A stretch of DNA of 64,000 nucleotides, taken from NCBI GenBank assembly GCA_000230935.2, contig AGIQ01000011.1, forward strand, positions 49,476-113,475. The letters are read 5' to 3'. This DNA comes from Mycolicibacterium rhodesiae JS60 (GTDB lineage: Bacteria > Actinomycetota > Actinomycetes > Mycobacteriales > Mycobacteriaceae). The position numbers and the translations under genes are program-made. Shown in pieces: positions 45,975 through 55,154 of the stretch. A model generated the notes under the pieces. That model made no database searches. It was not told the origin of the DNA and was given only the letters and a program-made list of their open reading frames with translations. Position 1 is the first letter of the stretch. Every line of letters starts with the position of its first letter.

Positions 45975-46020
45975 TAAGAACCGAACAGGCCACCAACGGA
46001 CAACCATCGAGGAAGCGGAC

Positions 46021-47313
46021 ATGAACAAGAACGACATGATTCTGATCAGCGTCGACGACCACATCATCGAACCACCCAACATGTTCGAAAACCATCTGCC
46101 GGCCAAGTATGCCAACGACGCACCGCGTCTGGTCCACAACGCGGACGGCAGCGACACATGGCAGTTTCGTGACACGGTCATCCCCAATGTGGCGCTCAAC
46201 GCGGTCGCAGGCCGGCCCAAGGAGGAGTACGGGCTGGAGCCTCAGGGTCTCGATGAGATCAGAAAGGGCTGCTACGACGCCACCGAACGGGTCATGGACA
46301 TGAACGCCGGCGGCGTCCTGGCCACGATGAACTTTCCGTCCTTCCCGGGGTTCGCCGCGCGCCTTTTCGCCACCGATGACCCCGAGTTCTCGCTGGCGCT
46401 CGTGCGGGCCTACAACGACTGGCATATCGACGAGTGGTGTGGATCGCATCCCGGTCGTTTCATTCCGATGGCACTGCCCGCGATTTGGGACGCCGAGTTG
46501 TGCGCCGCCGAGATCCGGCGAGTATCGAAGAAGGGTGTGCATTCGCTGACGTTTACCGAGAATCCGTCTGCGCTCGGGTACCCCAGCTTCCACGACCTGG
46601 ATTATTGGGCGCCGATGTGGAAGGCGTTGTGCGACACCGAAACGGTGATGAATGTACACATCGGGTCGTCCGGCAGGCTGGCGATCACTGCGCCCGACGC
46701 TCCGATGGACGTGATGATCACACTGCAGCCGATGAATATCGTCCAGGCCGCTGCCGACCTGTTGTGGTCGGCACCCATCAAGGCCTATCCGGATCTGAAA
46801 ATCGCACTGTCCGAAGGCGGCACCGGGTGGATTCCGTACTTCCTGGACCGGGTGGACCGAACCTTCGACATGCATTCGACGTGGACACATCAGGACTTCG
46901 GTGGCAAGAAGCCCTCGGAGGTGTTCCGTGAGCACTTCATGACCTGCTTCATCTCGGATCCGATCGGGGTGAAGAACCGCCACGACATCGGCATCGACAA
47001 CATCTGCTGGGAGATGGACTATCCGCATTCGGATTCCATGTGGCCCAACGCTCCCGAGGAACTGTCCGGGGTGTTCGACACCTACGACGTTCCCGACGAT
47101 GAGATCAACAAGATCACCCACGAGAACGCCATGCGGCTGTATCACTTCGACCCGTTTGCACACGTTCCCAAGGACCAAGCCACCGTGGGAGCTCTGCGCG
47201 CGGCGGCCGAAGGGCATGACGTCTCCATCCAAGCGCTGTCGCAGCACAAGGAGCGCAGTGGCGGCGGCTTCGGAGATTTCAAGACCCGGTTGGAGGAGGC
47301 GGCGCGGCGATAG
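46021..47313 (+). CDS. Amidohydrolase (ACMSD-like TIM-barrel family)
   Basis: A 430-residue amidohydrolase-2 protein beginning ILISVDDHIIEPPNMFENHL, the usual N-terminus of the long mycobacterial members in which the metal site is D-x-H rather than H-x-H. Further blocks are MNFPSFPGFAARLFATDD, ALSEGGTGWIPYFLDRVDR (near 261) and WEMDYPHSDSMWPNAPEE (near 325) with the last Asp. Members decarboxylate or hydrolyse small carboxylic acids or lactones. The exact reaction is unknown. Ribosome site GAGGAAG lies just upstream of the ATG. Confidence 0.85.
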   Translation: MNKNDMILISVDDHIIEPPNMFENHLPAKYANDAPRLVHNADGSDTWQFRDTVIPNVALNAVAGRPKEEYGLEPQGLDEIRKGCYDATERVMDMNAGGVLATMNFPSFPGFAARLFATDDPEFSLALVRAYNDWHIDEWCGSHPGRFIPMALPAIWDAELCAAEIRRVSKKGVHSLTFTENPSALGYPSFHDLDYWAPMWKALCDTETVMNVHIGSSGRLAITAPDAPMDVMITLQPMNIVQAAADLLWSAPIKAYPDLKIALSEGGTGWIPYFLDRVDRTFDMHSTWTHQDFGGKKPSEVFREHFMTCFISDPIGVKNRHDIGIDNICWEMDYPHSDSMWPNAPEELSGVFDTYDVPDDEINKITHENAMRLYHFDPFAHVPKDQATVGALRAAAEGHDVSIQALSQHKERSGGGFGDFKTRLEEAARR

Positions 47314-47368
47314 CGACGTTCGCGTGGCGAATTGTTCCGGTATTACCCATCCGCAAGGGAGTTGACCG

Positions 47369-47449
47369 ATGTCGGTACCACACGGTGAGAAGCACGGCAC
47401 CATCGCGCTGAGTCACGGCTCGTTCGGCGCTGGGAGCAGTGCCCGATGA
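47369..47449 (+). CDS. Possible 26-residue leader peptide coupled to the thiolase
   Basis: ATG 47369 lies 7 nt after a good ribosome site (AAGGGAG) and opens a frame of 26 codons starting MSVPHGEKHGTIALSHGSFG. Its TGA overlaps the thiolase ATG in an ATGA arrangement, so ribosomes could pass directly from one to the other. I know no family for it. It could be an upstream coupling ORF or the remnant of a longer gene. Confidence 0.4.
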   Translation: MSVPHGEKHGTIALSHGSFGAGSSAR

Positions 47450-48591
47450 CCGCGGACGTGGCGATTGTGGGCGTGGGCCTGCACCCATTCGGCCGCTTCG
47501 ACAAGACGGCAATGGAGATGGGCGCGGATGCGATAGACCTGGCGCTGAGGGATGCCGGTGTCCAGTGGAAGGACATTCAATTCGGGTTCGGGGGCAGTCA
47601 TGAAGTGTCGAACCCCGACGCGGTGACCCGGCTGGTCGGGCTCACCGGCATCACCTTCACCAACGTCTTCAACGCCTGCGCCACCTCCGCCAGCGCCATA
47701 CAGCAGACGGCCGACACGATCAGACTGGGCGAATACGACCTGGGCATCGCGATCGGGATGGACAAGCATCCGCGCGGGGCGTTCACCGACGAGCCTGCCA
47801 CGTTGGGACTGCCGAGGTGGTATGGCGAGAACGGGCAATTCGTGACGACCAAATTCTTTGGTATGAAGGCCAATCACTACCTACAGCGGTTCGGCATCTC
47901 GCAGTCCACCCTCGCCAAGGTGGCCGCGAAGAACTATCGAAACGGCGTGCTCAACCCCAATGCATTCCGGCGTACCGCGATCTCGGAAGACGAGATTCTC
48001 AGATCGCCGATCCTGAATTACCCACTGACGAAGTACATGTTCTGCGCTCCCGACGAGGGTGCGGCCGCTGTGATCATGTGCCGGGCGGACATTGCGCACC
48101 GATACACCAACAAGCCGATCTTCGTTCGAGCGACTGAGATCCGCACCCGCCGATACGGCGCATACGAGGTCCACGCCACTTCATCGGGAGCAGAAGAAGC
48201 GCCGTCTCCGACGGTCCATGCGGCCAGAGCCGCTTACGAATGCTCCGGCATCGGCCCTGATGACGTGGATATCGCTCAACTGCAGGACACCGATGCCGGT
48301 TCTGAGGTCGTTCACATGGCCGAAACGGGCTTATGCGACGACGGTGAGCAGGAGCGAATGATCGCCGAGGGTCTCACCGAGATCGGGGGCGTCCTGCCGG
48401 TGAACACCGACGGCGGCCTGATCGCCAACGGCGAGCCCATCGGCGCATCCGGCCTCCGGCAAGTCCATGAGTTGGTCCGACAACTGCGGGGCGAGGCGGG
48501 AGCGCGCCAAGTGCCCGGCAACCCGCGGGTGGGAATTGCTCAGGTGTATGGCGCGCCGGGGACCGCATCGATGACGATCTTGTCCCGCTAG
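47446..48591 (+). CDS. Thiolase-family protein (lipid-transfer/SCP-x type)
   Basis: The 381-residue thiolase superfamily protein has VAIVGVGLHPFGRFDKTAME at the N-terminus, the nucleophile region NVFNACATSASAIQQTAD with Cys near 75, GMKANHYLQRFGISQSTLAK and the C-terminal NTDGGLIANGEPIGASGLRQ, where the usual His of G-H-P is replaced by GEP. This matches the group called lipid-transfer protein or Ltp-like aldolase in steroid degraders, which often needs a DUF35 partner, not seen here. Retro-aldol or thiolytic chain cleavage is inferred. Confidence 0.83.
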   Translation: MTADVAIVGVGLHPFGRFDKTAMEMGADAIDLALRDAGVQWKDIQFGFGGSHEVSNPDAVTRLVGLTGITFTNVFNACATSASAIQQTADTIRLGEYDLGIAIGMDKHPRGAFTDEPATLGLPRWYGENGQFVTTKFFGMKANHYLQRFGISQSTLAKVAAKNYRNGVLNPNAFRRTAISEDEILRSPILNYPLTKYMFCAPDEGAAAVIMCRADIAHRYTNKPIFVRATEIRTRRYGAYEVHATSSGAEEAPSPTVHAARAAYECSGIGPDDVDIAQLQDTDAGSEVVHMAETGLCDDGEQERMIAEGLTEIGGVLPVNTDGGLIANGEPIGASGLRQVHELVRQLRGEAGARQVPGNPRVGIAQVYGAPGTASMTILSR

Positions 48592-48660
48592 TGCGCTCTA
48601 CGGGCAGGCGGTAGGCGTTACGCGAACGTCGGATAGACCGAACGGCCGGCCAACCGGTCG

Positions 48661-49524
48661 CTAGTCGCCCGGCTCCAGCGCCGCATCCGCGTGCATCGGC
48701 GCGGGTGCGCGCTTGGAGCGGCGCAACCGCTTCTCGAGCTTTGTGGCCGCCACCGACAGCGCGAAGTTCACGCTGATCATCAACACGGCGATGACGATCA
48801 GCGCGGGAACGTAATTGCCGTAGGACGACCCGACGACCGTGCCCTGGCGCACCATCTCGACGAACGTGATCTGATACCCGATCGCGGTGTCCTTCAGCAC
48901 CACTACCAACTGCGAGACCAGCACCGGCAGCATCGAGGTGATGGCCTGCGGCAACAGGATTGACCGCATCGTCTGTCCCCAGCGCAGCCCCAGCGCGGAC
49001 GCCGCCTCGCTCTGCCCCCGCGGCAGCGAACCGACGCCGGCGCGCACGATCTCGGCGATCACCGCACCGTTGTAGAGCGTCAGGCCGGTCACCACACCGG
49101 CCAGCGCCAGGTACTTGGACGGGAACACGTCGTACAGCGCGAACAGGAAGTAGGCGAAGATCATCATGATCAGCACGGGCACAGCGCGGAAGAACTCCAC
49201 GATCACCGCCGACGGCCACCGGATGAAGCCGTTGTGCGAGAGCCGCCCCACTCCGAGCAGGAACCCCAGAATCAGGGCGAGCACGATCGACAGCGCCGCG
49301 GCGGTCAGCGTGCCCTCGATACCCGGCAGCACGTAGGTCGTCCACAGGTTCGCGGTCAGGAACGGCCGCCACTTGGCCTCGGTCAGCTGACCCTTACCGG
49401 CGAGCTTCGCGACCACGCCCCAGATCACCAGTGCGGCAACGACAATCGTCACCGCCGTGATGATGCGGTTGCGGACTCGCGCCCGCGGGCCGGGCGCGTC
49501 GAACAGAACCGAGGCCGTGCTCAC
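48661..49524 (-). CDS. gluD: Glutamate ABC transporter permease GluD
   Basis: A 287-residue permease of the His/Glu/Gln/Arg/opine family with about five TM helices (for example IITAVTIVVAALVIWGVVAK and ALSIVLALILGFLLGVGRL). The cytoplasmic EAA loop is EAASALGLRWGQTMRSILLP (near 173). The C-terminal tail is basic. The GTG start at 49524 overlaps gluC by 4 nt. It is the last gene of gluABCD and the first core gene after the catabolic island. Confidence 0.88.
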   Translation of the reverse strand: MSTASVLFDAPGPRARVRNRIITAVTIVVAALVIWGVVAKLAGKGQLTEAKWRPFLTANLWTTYVLPGIEGTLTAAALSIVLALILGFLLGVGRLSHNGFIRWPSAVIVEFFRAVPVLIMMIFAYFLFALYDVFPSKYLALAGVVTGLTLYNGAVIAEIVRAGVGSLPRGQSEAASALGLRWGQTMRSILLPQAITSMLPVLVSQLVVVLKDTAIGYQITFVEMVRQGTVVGSSYGNYVPALIVIAVLMISVNFALSVAATKLEKRLRRSKRAPAPMHADAALEPGD

Positions 49525-50201
49525 CTGGCCACCGCCAGGCGCTTGCCCAGCCAGCCGAACAACAAGCCCAGCGGCAACGTCAGGATCACGAAACCGACCG
49601 CGAAGATGGTGCCCACCGTGATCAGCGCCGCGGTGTTCTCGATCATCCCCTTCATCAGCAGTGCCGCCTCGGCCACCCCGATCGCCGAGGCGATCGTCGT
49701 GTTCTTGGTCAAGGCGATCAGCACCGAACCGAGCGGAATGATCACCGATCGAAAAGCCTGTGGCAACAGGATCATTCGCAGGTTCTGGCCGAACGTGAAG
49801 CCCAGCGAGCGGGCGGCCTCGGCCTGCCCCAGCGGCACGGTATTCACCCCGGAGCGCACCGTTTCACACACGAACGACGCGGTATAGACCGTCAGTCCAA
49901 GCACGGCGAGCCGAAAGTTGCTGTCCTCGATGGACGTCATCGACTTCGGGTCCACCAGCGTGATCCCCAGCGTCTGGGCCAACCCGAACGAGCAGAACAG
50001 GATGATCAGCGTCAGCGGGGTATTGCGCACCACATTGACGTAGGCGGTGCCCAGCCAGTTGAGCATCGGCACCGGTGCCAGCCGCATCGCGGCCAGCACC
50101 GTGCCGAGGATCAGCGCTCCGATCGCGGAGAACACCGTGAGTTGAATCGTCGTCCAGAACGCCTCGAAGATCTGGCCGCGATACTCGCTGAAGACCTCCA
50201 C
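49521..50201 (-). CDS. gluC: Glutamate ABC transporter permease GluC
   Basis: A 226-residue amino-acid ABC permease with TM helices such as FSAIGALILGTVLAAMRL and TVGTIFAVGFVILTLPLGLL and the EAA loop EAARSLGFTFGQNLRMILLP (near 148). It forms the membrane channel together with GluD. It lies 12 nt downstream of gluB and overlaps gluD by 4 nt. Confidence 0.88.
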   Translation of the reverse strand: MEVFSEYRGQIFEAFWTTIQLTVFSAIGALILGTVLAAMRLAPVPMLNWLGTAYVNVVRNTPLTLIILFCSFGLAQTLGITLVDPKSMTSIEDSNFRLAVLGLTVYTASFVCETVRSGVNTVPLGQAEAARSLGFTFGQNLRMILLPQAFRSVIIPLGSVLIALTKNTTIASAIGVAEAALLMKGMIENTAALITVGTIFAVGFVILTLPLGLLFGWLGKRLAVAR

Positions 50202-50213
50202 GTCGGTGTGGCC

Positions 50214-51026
50214 CTAGCAGGCGTCGAGGGCTGGCGGTGTGGGGGCGGTGATACCGGCGGGGCCGAGGTTCTTGTCGAAAGCGGTCTTCCACGAGCCGTC
50301 GGACACCATCTTCTTCAGCGCATCGCTGATCTTGGTGCACAACGCGGTGTCGCCCTTCTTCAGCCCGATGCCGTAGCGCTCCTCGGAGAACGGCTGGCCG
50401 ACGATCTTGAACGTGCCGGGGGTCTGCGCGGCATACCCGGCGAGGATCACCTCATCGGTGGTCACCGCGTCGATCGCGCCGTTCTTCAGTGCCTCCACAC
50501 AGGCCGAATAGGTGTCGTACTGCTGCAGCTGAACGCCCGGGTACTTGTCTTTGATCCGCTGCGCCGGCGTCGAACCGCTGACCGAACACAACTTCTTGCC
50601 GTTCTGCAGCGACTCCGCGCCGGTGATGTCGGAGTTGTCGGCCCGCACCAGCAGGCTCTGGCCGGTGATCAAATACGGTCCGGCGAAGCTGACCTTCTCC
50701 TTACGGGCGTCGGTGATCGAGTACGTCGCGACGATGTACTTCACCTGGTCGTTCTGAATCAGGTTCTCGCGCTGGCCGGAAGGCGATTCCTTCCACTCGA
50801 TCTTGTCCTCGGGATAGCCGAGTTCCTTGGCGACGTACTTGGCCACGTCCACGTCGAAACCGCTCAGCGTGCCGTCCGGGTTCTTCAGCCCCAGACCGGG
50901 TTGGTCGAACTTCGTGCCGATCACCAGCTTGTCGCCGCTGTCACCGCCACCGCAGGCGGTCGCGGCGAATGGCAACGCGACAGCGAGTACAGCGGCGCCG
51001 ACGAGTCGCAAGGAAAGAGAAGGCAT
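50214..51026 (-). CDS. gluB: Glutamate-binding lipoprotein GluB
   Basis: The 270-residue periplasmic solute-binding protein starts with a signal peptide and lipobox (hydrophobic stretch AAVLAVALPF, then ATAC with lipid-modified Cys25). The mature part has GTKFDQPGLGLKNPDGTLSG and GFDVDVAKYVAKELG, typical of family-3 amino-acid binding proteins. It captures glutamate or a related acidic amino acid outside the membrane. It is encoded 18 nt after gluA. Confidence 0.9.
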   Translation of the reverse strand: MPSLSLRLVGAAVLAVALPFAATACGGGDSGDKLVIGTKFDQPGLGLKNPDGTLSGFDVDVAKYVAKELGYPEDKIEWKESPSGQRENLIQNDQVKYIVATYSITDARKEKVSFAGPYLITGQSLLVRADNSDITGAESLQNGKKLCSVSGSTPAQRIKDKYPGVQLQQYDTYSACVEALKNGAIDAVTTDEVILAGYAAQTPGTFKIVGQPFSEERYGIGLKKGDTALCTKISDALKKMVSDGSWKTAFDKNLGPAGITAPTPPALDAC

Positions 51027-51044
51027 ACGGGTGTTCCTTTCGCC

Positions 51045-51797
51045 CTAGTGGTTGAGGATCTTGCCGAGAAAGTCTTTGGCCCGCTCCGAGCGCGGATTGT
51101 CGAAAAATTCGGTGGGTGGGGCGTCCTCGACGATCGCGCCGTCGGCCATGAACACCACCCGGTTGGCGGCCTTGCGGGCGAAGCCCATCTCGTGGGTGAC
51201 CACCACCATCGTCATGCCGTCGGACGCCAGCGAGGTCATGACGGCCAGCACCTCGTTGATCATTTCCGGGTCCAGCGCGCTGGTCGGCTCGTCGAACAGC
51301 ATCACCTTCGGACTCATCGCCAGCGATCGGGCGATGGCGACGCGTTGCTGCTGACCGCCGGACAGCTGCGCGGGGTACTTGTCCGCCTGGTTGGCGACCC
51401 CGACCCGCTCCAGCAACGACAGCGCGTTCTCGCGCGCCTTGCCTTTGTCGACCTTGCGCACCTTCACCGGTGCCAGAGCAACGTTCTCCACGATCGTCTT
51501 GTGCGCGAAAAGGTTGAACGACTGGAAGACCATGCCCACATCGGCGCGCAGCTGCGCGAGTTTGCGACCCTCGGAAGGCAATTGCTGACCGTCGATGGTG
51601 ATCGTTCCGGAATCGATGGTCTCCAGCCGGTTGATGGTGCGGCACAACGTTGATTTGCCCGAACCCGACGGGCCGAGCACCACCACCACCTGGCCGCGAT
51701 CGACCTCGAGGTTGATGTCTTTGAGTACGTGCAGGTCGCCGAAATGCTTGTTGACGCCCTTGATCGAGATCATCGGCTCGTCGCCGCTGCGCCCCAT
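51045..51797 (-). CDS. gluA: Glutamate ABC transporter ATPase GluA
   Basis: The 250-residue ATPase carries Walker A GPSGSGKST (near 43), Q-loop GMVFQSFNLF, signature LSGGQQQRVAIARS (near 146), Walker B VMLFDEPTSALD and the H-loop TH. It powers import through GluC and GluD. ATG 51797 (MGRSGDEP) is used, and ATG 51773 (MISIKGV) would remove eight residues and is equally acceptable. The gene runs divergently from miaB with 93 nt between starts. Confidence 0.92.
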   Translation of the reverse strand: MGRSGDEPMISIKGVNKHFGDLHVLKDINLEVDRGQVVVVLGPSGSGKSTLCRTINRLETIDSGTITIDGQQLPSEGRKLAQLRADVGMVFQSFNLFAHKTIVENVALAPVKVRKVDKGKARENALSLLERVGVANQADKYPAQLSGGQQQRVAIARSLAMSPKVMLFDEPTSALDPEMINEVLAVMTSLASDGMTMVVVTHEMGFARKAANRVVFMADGAIVEDAPPTEFFDNPRSERAKDFLGKILNH

Positions 51798-51890
51798 GCG
51801 TTCAGACCCTACCCAGGTAACCCGCAGTTTGCGCAGCGTTGACCAATCCGCGATTTCTCCGCCACGCCACCTGCTCCGTACGATGAGCCT

Positions 51891-53411
51891 GTGACATCGG
51901 TGCTGACCAACGACCACCCCGCGGGCGAACTGCCTGGTTCGGGGGCTGGACGCAGCTATCAGGTGCGCACATACGGCTGCCAGATGAACGTCCATGATTC
52001 CGAGCGGCTGGCCGGACTGCTCGAGGCCGCCGGATATCAGCGCGCACCCGAGGGCGCCGACGCCGACGTCGTGGTGTTTAACACGTGCGCGGTCCGGGAA
52101 AACGCCGACAACAAGCTGTACGGCAACATCAGCCACCTCGCCCCGCGCAAGCAGGCCGACCCAAACATGCAGATCGCTGTCGGCGGCTGCCTGGCACAGA
52201 AGGACCGCGACGGTCTGCTGAAGAAGGCACCCTGGGTCGACGTCGTCTTCGGCACCCACAACATCGGCTCGCTGCCGGCGTTGCTCGACCGGGCGCGACA
52301 CAACCAGCAGGCTCAGGTCGAGATCGAAGAGTCGCTGCGCGAATTTCCGTCCACGCTCCCCGCCGCGCGCGAATCTGCCTATGCGGCATGGGTTTCTATC
52401 TCGGTGGGCTGCAACAACACCTGCACGTTCTGCATCGTGCCCTCGCTGCGCGGCAAGGAAGTGGACCGCCGCCCCGACGACATCCTCGCCGAGGTGCGTT
52501 CGCTGGTCGACCAGGGCGTCCTCGAGATCACCCTGCTGGGCCAGAACGTCAACGCCTACGGCGTCTCGTTCACCGACAGCCCCCGCGATCGCGGCGCCTT
52601 CGCCGCCCTGCTGCGGGATTGCGGGCGCATCGACGGGCTGGAGCGGGTCCGGTTCACTTCACCGCACCCGGCCGAATTCACCGATGACGTCATCGAGGCG
52701 ATGGCGCAGACCGCGAATGTCTGCCCGGCCCTGCACATGCCGCTGCAATCCGGATCCGACCGCATGCTGAAGGCCATGCGCCGGTCCTACCGCGCCGAGA
52801 AGTACCTCGGCATCATCGAGCGGGTGCGTGCGGCGATGCCGCACGCGGCGATCACCACCGACATCATCGTCGGCTTCCCTGGTGAGACCGAGGACGACTT
52901 CGCCGCCACCCTCGAGGTGGTCCGCCAGGCCCGGTTCTGCGCCGCGTTCACCTTCCAGTACTCCAAACGGCCCGGGACCCCGGCTGCCGAGCTCGACGGT
53001 CAGCTGCCCAAAGCTGTTGTGCAGGAACGCTATGACCGCCTGATCGAGCTGCAGGAGCGGATCTCCTTCGAGGAGAACACCGCCCAGGTCGGTGCACACG
53101 TGGAGTTGCTGGTCGCCACCGGCGAGGGCCGCAAGGATGCCAGCACCGCGCGGATGAGCGGACGTGCCCGCGACGGCCGCCTCGTGCACTTCACACCGGG
53201 CGACGCCGAGCCGCGCCCCGGTGACATCGTCACGACCACGGTCACCGGTGCCGCTCCGCACCATCTGATCGCCGACGCGCCGCTGCTCAACCACCGTCGT
53301 ACCCGCGCAGGCGATGCGCACGCCGCCGGGCTGCGGCCGCGCACGGTCGGGTTGGGGTTGCCCCCGGTGGGTAGGCCCATCATCGAAGAGACGACGGGAT
53401 GTTCGCGATGA
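51891..53411 (+). CDS. miaB: tRNA-2-methylthio-N6-dimethylallyladenosine synthase MiaB
   Basis: A 506-residue radical-SAM methylthiotransferase. The N-domain has three cluster Cys in YGCQMN, NTCAVR and GGCLAQ (near 30, 65, 100). The radical-SAM motif C-x3-C-x2-C is GCNNTCTFC (near 177). A C-terminal TRAM domain follows (about 375-440). It adds a methylthio group to i6A37 of tRNAs. Start GTG 51891. It overlaps the next gene by 4 nt (ATGA). Confidence 0.95.
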   Translation: MTSVLTNDHPAGELPGSGAGRSYQVRTYGCQMNVHDSERLAGLLEAAGYQRAPEGADADVVVFNTCAVRENADNKLYGNISHLAPRKQADPNMQIAVGGCLAQKDRDGLLKKAPWVDVVFGTHNIGSLPALLDRARHNQQAQVEIEESLREFPSTLPAARESAYAAWVSISVGCNNTCTFCIVPSLRGKEVDRRPDDILAEVRSLVDQGVLEITLLGQNVNAYGVSFTDSPRDRGAFAALLRDCGRIDGLERVRFTSPHPAEFTDDVIEAMAQTANVCPALHMPLQSGSDRMLKAMRRSYRAEKYLGIIERVRAAMPHAAITTDIIVGFPGETEDDFAATLEVVRQARFCAAFTFQYSKRPGTPAAELDGQLPKAVVQERYDRLIELQERISFEENTAQVGAHVELLVATGEGRKDASTARMSGRARDGRLVHFTPGDAEPRPGDIVTTTVTGAAPHHLIADAPLLNHRRTRAGDAHAAGLRPRTVGLGLPPVGRPIIEETTGCSR

Positions 53412-53995
53412 GCCGCCCAGAAAACAACGGGTGGGAGGCGTACCGCTCGGACTTGGAGAAGGCCGAACGTAAGGTCGCCGGCGAGATCCAGCCGGGTGGG
53501 CGCGCCATGGTGGTGGCCATCTTGGTGTTCGTCCTGCTGGTGTCGCTGATCCTGCCCCACACCGGCGGCGCGCGCGGCGTCGACGTCCTGATGGGGGACA
53601 GCAAGGCGCTCAGTGTCGGTATCGCCCTGCCGTCGCGCATCTTCACCTGGTTGGTCCTGGTGTTCGGCGTCGGATTCTCGATGCTCGCGCTGCTGACGCG
53701 GCGCTGGGTGCTGGCCTGGATCGCCCTGGCCGGATCGGCGCTGTCCAGCGCTGTCGGGCTGCTGGCCGTCTGGTCGCGGCAGACCGCCGTGCACGGACAT
53801 CCGGGCCCCGGCATCGGGCTACTGCTGGGCTGGCTCGCGGTGATCGTGCTGACGTTCCACTGGGCGCGGGTCGTGTGGACGCGCACCGCGGTGCAGCTGG
53901 CCGCCGAGGAGCAGCGCCGTGCCGCGTCGGCGGAGAGTCAGTCGCGAACCCTGCTGGAGGATATCGACCGCCGCGAGGGTGAGGACAACCAGTAA
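53408..53995 (+). CDS. Rv2732c-like transmembrane protein
   Basis: A 195-residue membrane protein directly coupled to miaB through an ATGA overlap, as Rv2732c is in M. tuberculosis. Hydrophobic helices are seen at about 38-55 (AMVVAILVFVLLVSLILP), 80-98, 103-120 and 138-156, followed by an acidic and Arg/Gln-rich cytosolic tail. Function unknown. Normally Rv2731-type genes follow; here the mobile region starts 76 nt further on. Confidence 0.85.
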   Translation: MSRPENNGWEAYRSDLEKAERKVAGEIQPGGRAMVVAILVFVLLVSLILPHTGGARGVDVLMGDSKALSVGIALPSRIFTWLVLVFGVGFSMLALLTRRWVLAWIALAGSALSSAVGLLAVWSRQTAVHGHPGPGIGLLLGWLAVIVLTFHWARVVWTRTAVQLAAEEQRRAASAESQSRTLLEDIDRREGEDNQ

Positions 53996-54068
53996 CCCGC
54001 CCAAACCGACATTTGGCCGGAAAAGTGCGAGATCAGAGCGTCAAAACGTCGATCTCGGCGAGTGACGT

Positions 54069-55154
54069 CTAGTGTCCTGGGTTATTAATTCGTGTGCAGT
54101 AGTTGGCGACGGATTCGAGGATCTGGTCGGCGGTCTTGGTCCAGACGTAGGGGCGCGGGTTGTCATTCCAGGTGTCGATCCATGTGCGGATGTCGGTGTT
54201 GAGTTCGCGTACCGAGGTGTGGGTGCCGCGGCGCAGTTTCTTGGTGGTCAGTTCGGCGAACCAGCGCTCGACGAGGTTGAGCCAGGACGAACTGGTCGGG
54301 GTGAAGTGCAAGACGAACCGAGGGTGCGCGAGCAGCCATCTGTTGACTGCAGGTGTCTTGTGAGTGGAGGCGTTGTCGAGCACGACGTGGCAGTCCAGAT
54401 CTGCGGGCACGGCGACGTCGATCTTCTTGAGGAATGCGAGGAACTCCTGGCTGCGGTGTCGGGCGTGTAAGGAGCCGATGACCTTGCCGCTGGCCAGATC
54501 CAGTGCGGCATACAAACTCGAGGTGCCGTGGCGGACGTAATCATGAGTGGCCCGCGCTGGGGTGCCGGGCAACATCGGCAACACCGGAGCGGTGCGATTG
54601 AGTGCCTGAATTTGGGTCTTCTCATCAACACAGAGCACCATCGCCCGCTCGGGTGGATTCAGGTAGAGCCCTACGATGTCGCGGACCTTGGCCACAAACA
54701 GCGGGTCCTTCGATAATTTCCACGAATCCTGTTTGTGCGGAGCTAATCCGAATGCGCGCCACACGCGCGAAACCATCGACTGGCTCAGCCCCAGTTGCTC
54801 AGCCATCGATCGAGTCGACCAGTGCGTGGCATCCGGTGGAGTCGTCTCCAACGTCGCGGTGATCAACGCCTCGATCCGATCGTCGCCCACTACCCGCGGC
54901 CGGCCCGGGCGAGGTTCGTCCAACAGTCCATCGCAGCGCTTCTCAACAAATCTGCAGCGCCACTTGCGAATGGTGCCGCGATTGAGTTCGAGGCGATCAA
55001 CGACCTCGCTGTTGCTACCACCGTCAGCGCATGCGAGCACTATCCGCGCCCGCAGTGCCAATCCAGCAGCACTGTTGCGTCGGCGTATCCAGCCCTCCAA
55101 CTCGGCGCGTTCGTCATCTGTCAACACGATCTCAGCAGCGCGGGGAGATGGCAT
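54069..55154 (-). CDS. IS630-family DDE transposase
   Basis: The 361-residue transposase has an N-terminal helix-turn-helix pair (ELEGWIRRRNSAAGLALRAR; GLLDEPRPGRPRVVGDDRIE linker). The DDE catalytic core shows VLCVDEKTQIQALNRT (first D), CHVVLDNASTHKTPAV (second D) and SSWLNLVERWFAELTT (E). The reading frame has no stop inside the element: its TAG (54071-54069) uses the TA of the target duplication plus the outer G of CTAG. It is intact and could be active. Confidence 0.93.
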   Translation of the reverse strand: MPSPRAAEIVLTDDERAELEGWIRRRNSAAGLALRARIVLACADGGSNSEVVDRLELNRGTIRKWRCRFVEKRCDGLLDEPRPGRPRVVGDDRIEALITATLETTPPDATHWSTRSMAEQLGLSQSMVSRVWRAFGLAPHKQDSWKLSKDPLFVAKVRDIVGLYLNPPERAMVLCVDEKTQIQALNRTAPVLPMLPGTPARATHDYVRHGTSSLYAALDLASGKVIGSLHARHRSQEFLAFLKKIDVAVPADLDCHVVLDNASTHKTPAVNRWLLAHPRFVLHFTPTSSSWLNLVERWFAELTTKKLRRGTHTSVRELNTDIRTWIDTWNDNPRPYVWTKTADQILESVANYCTRINNPGH

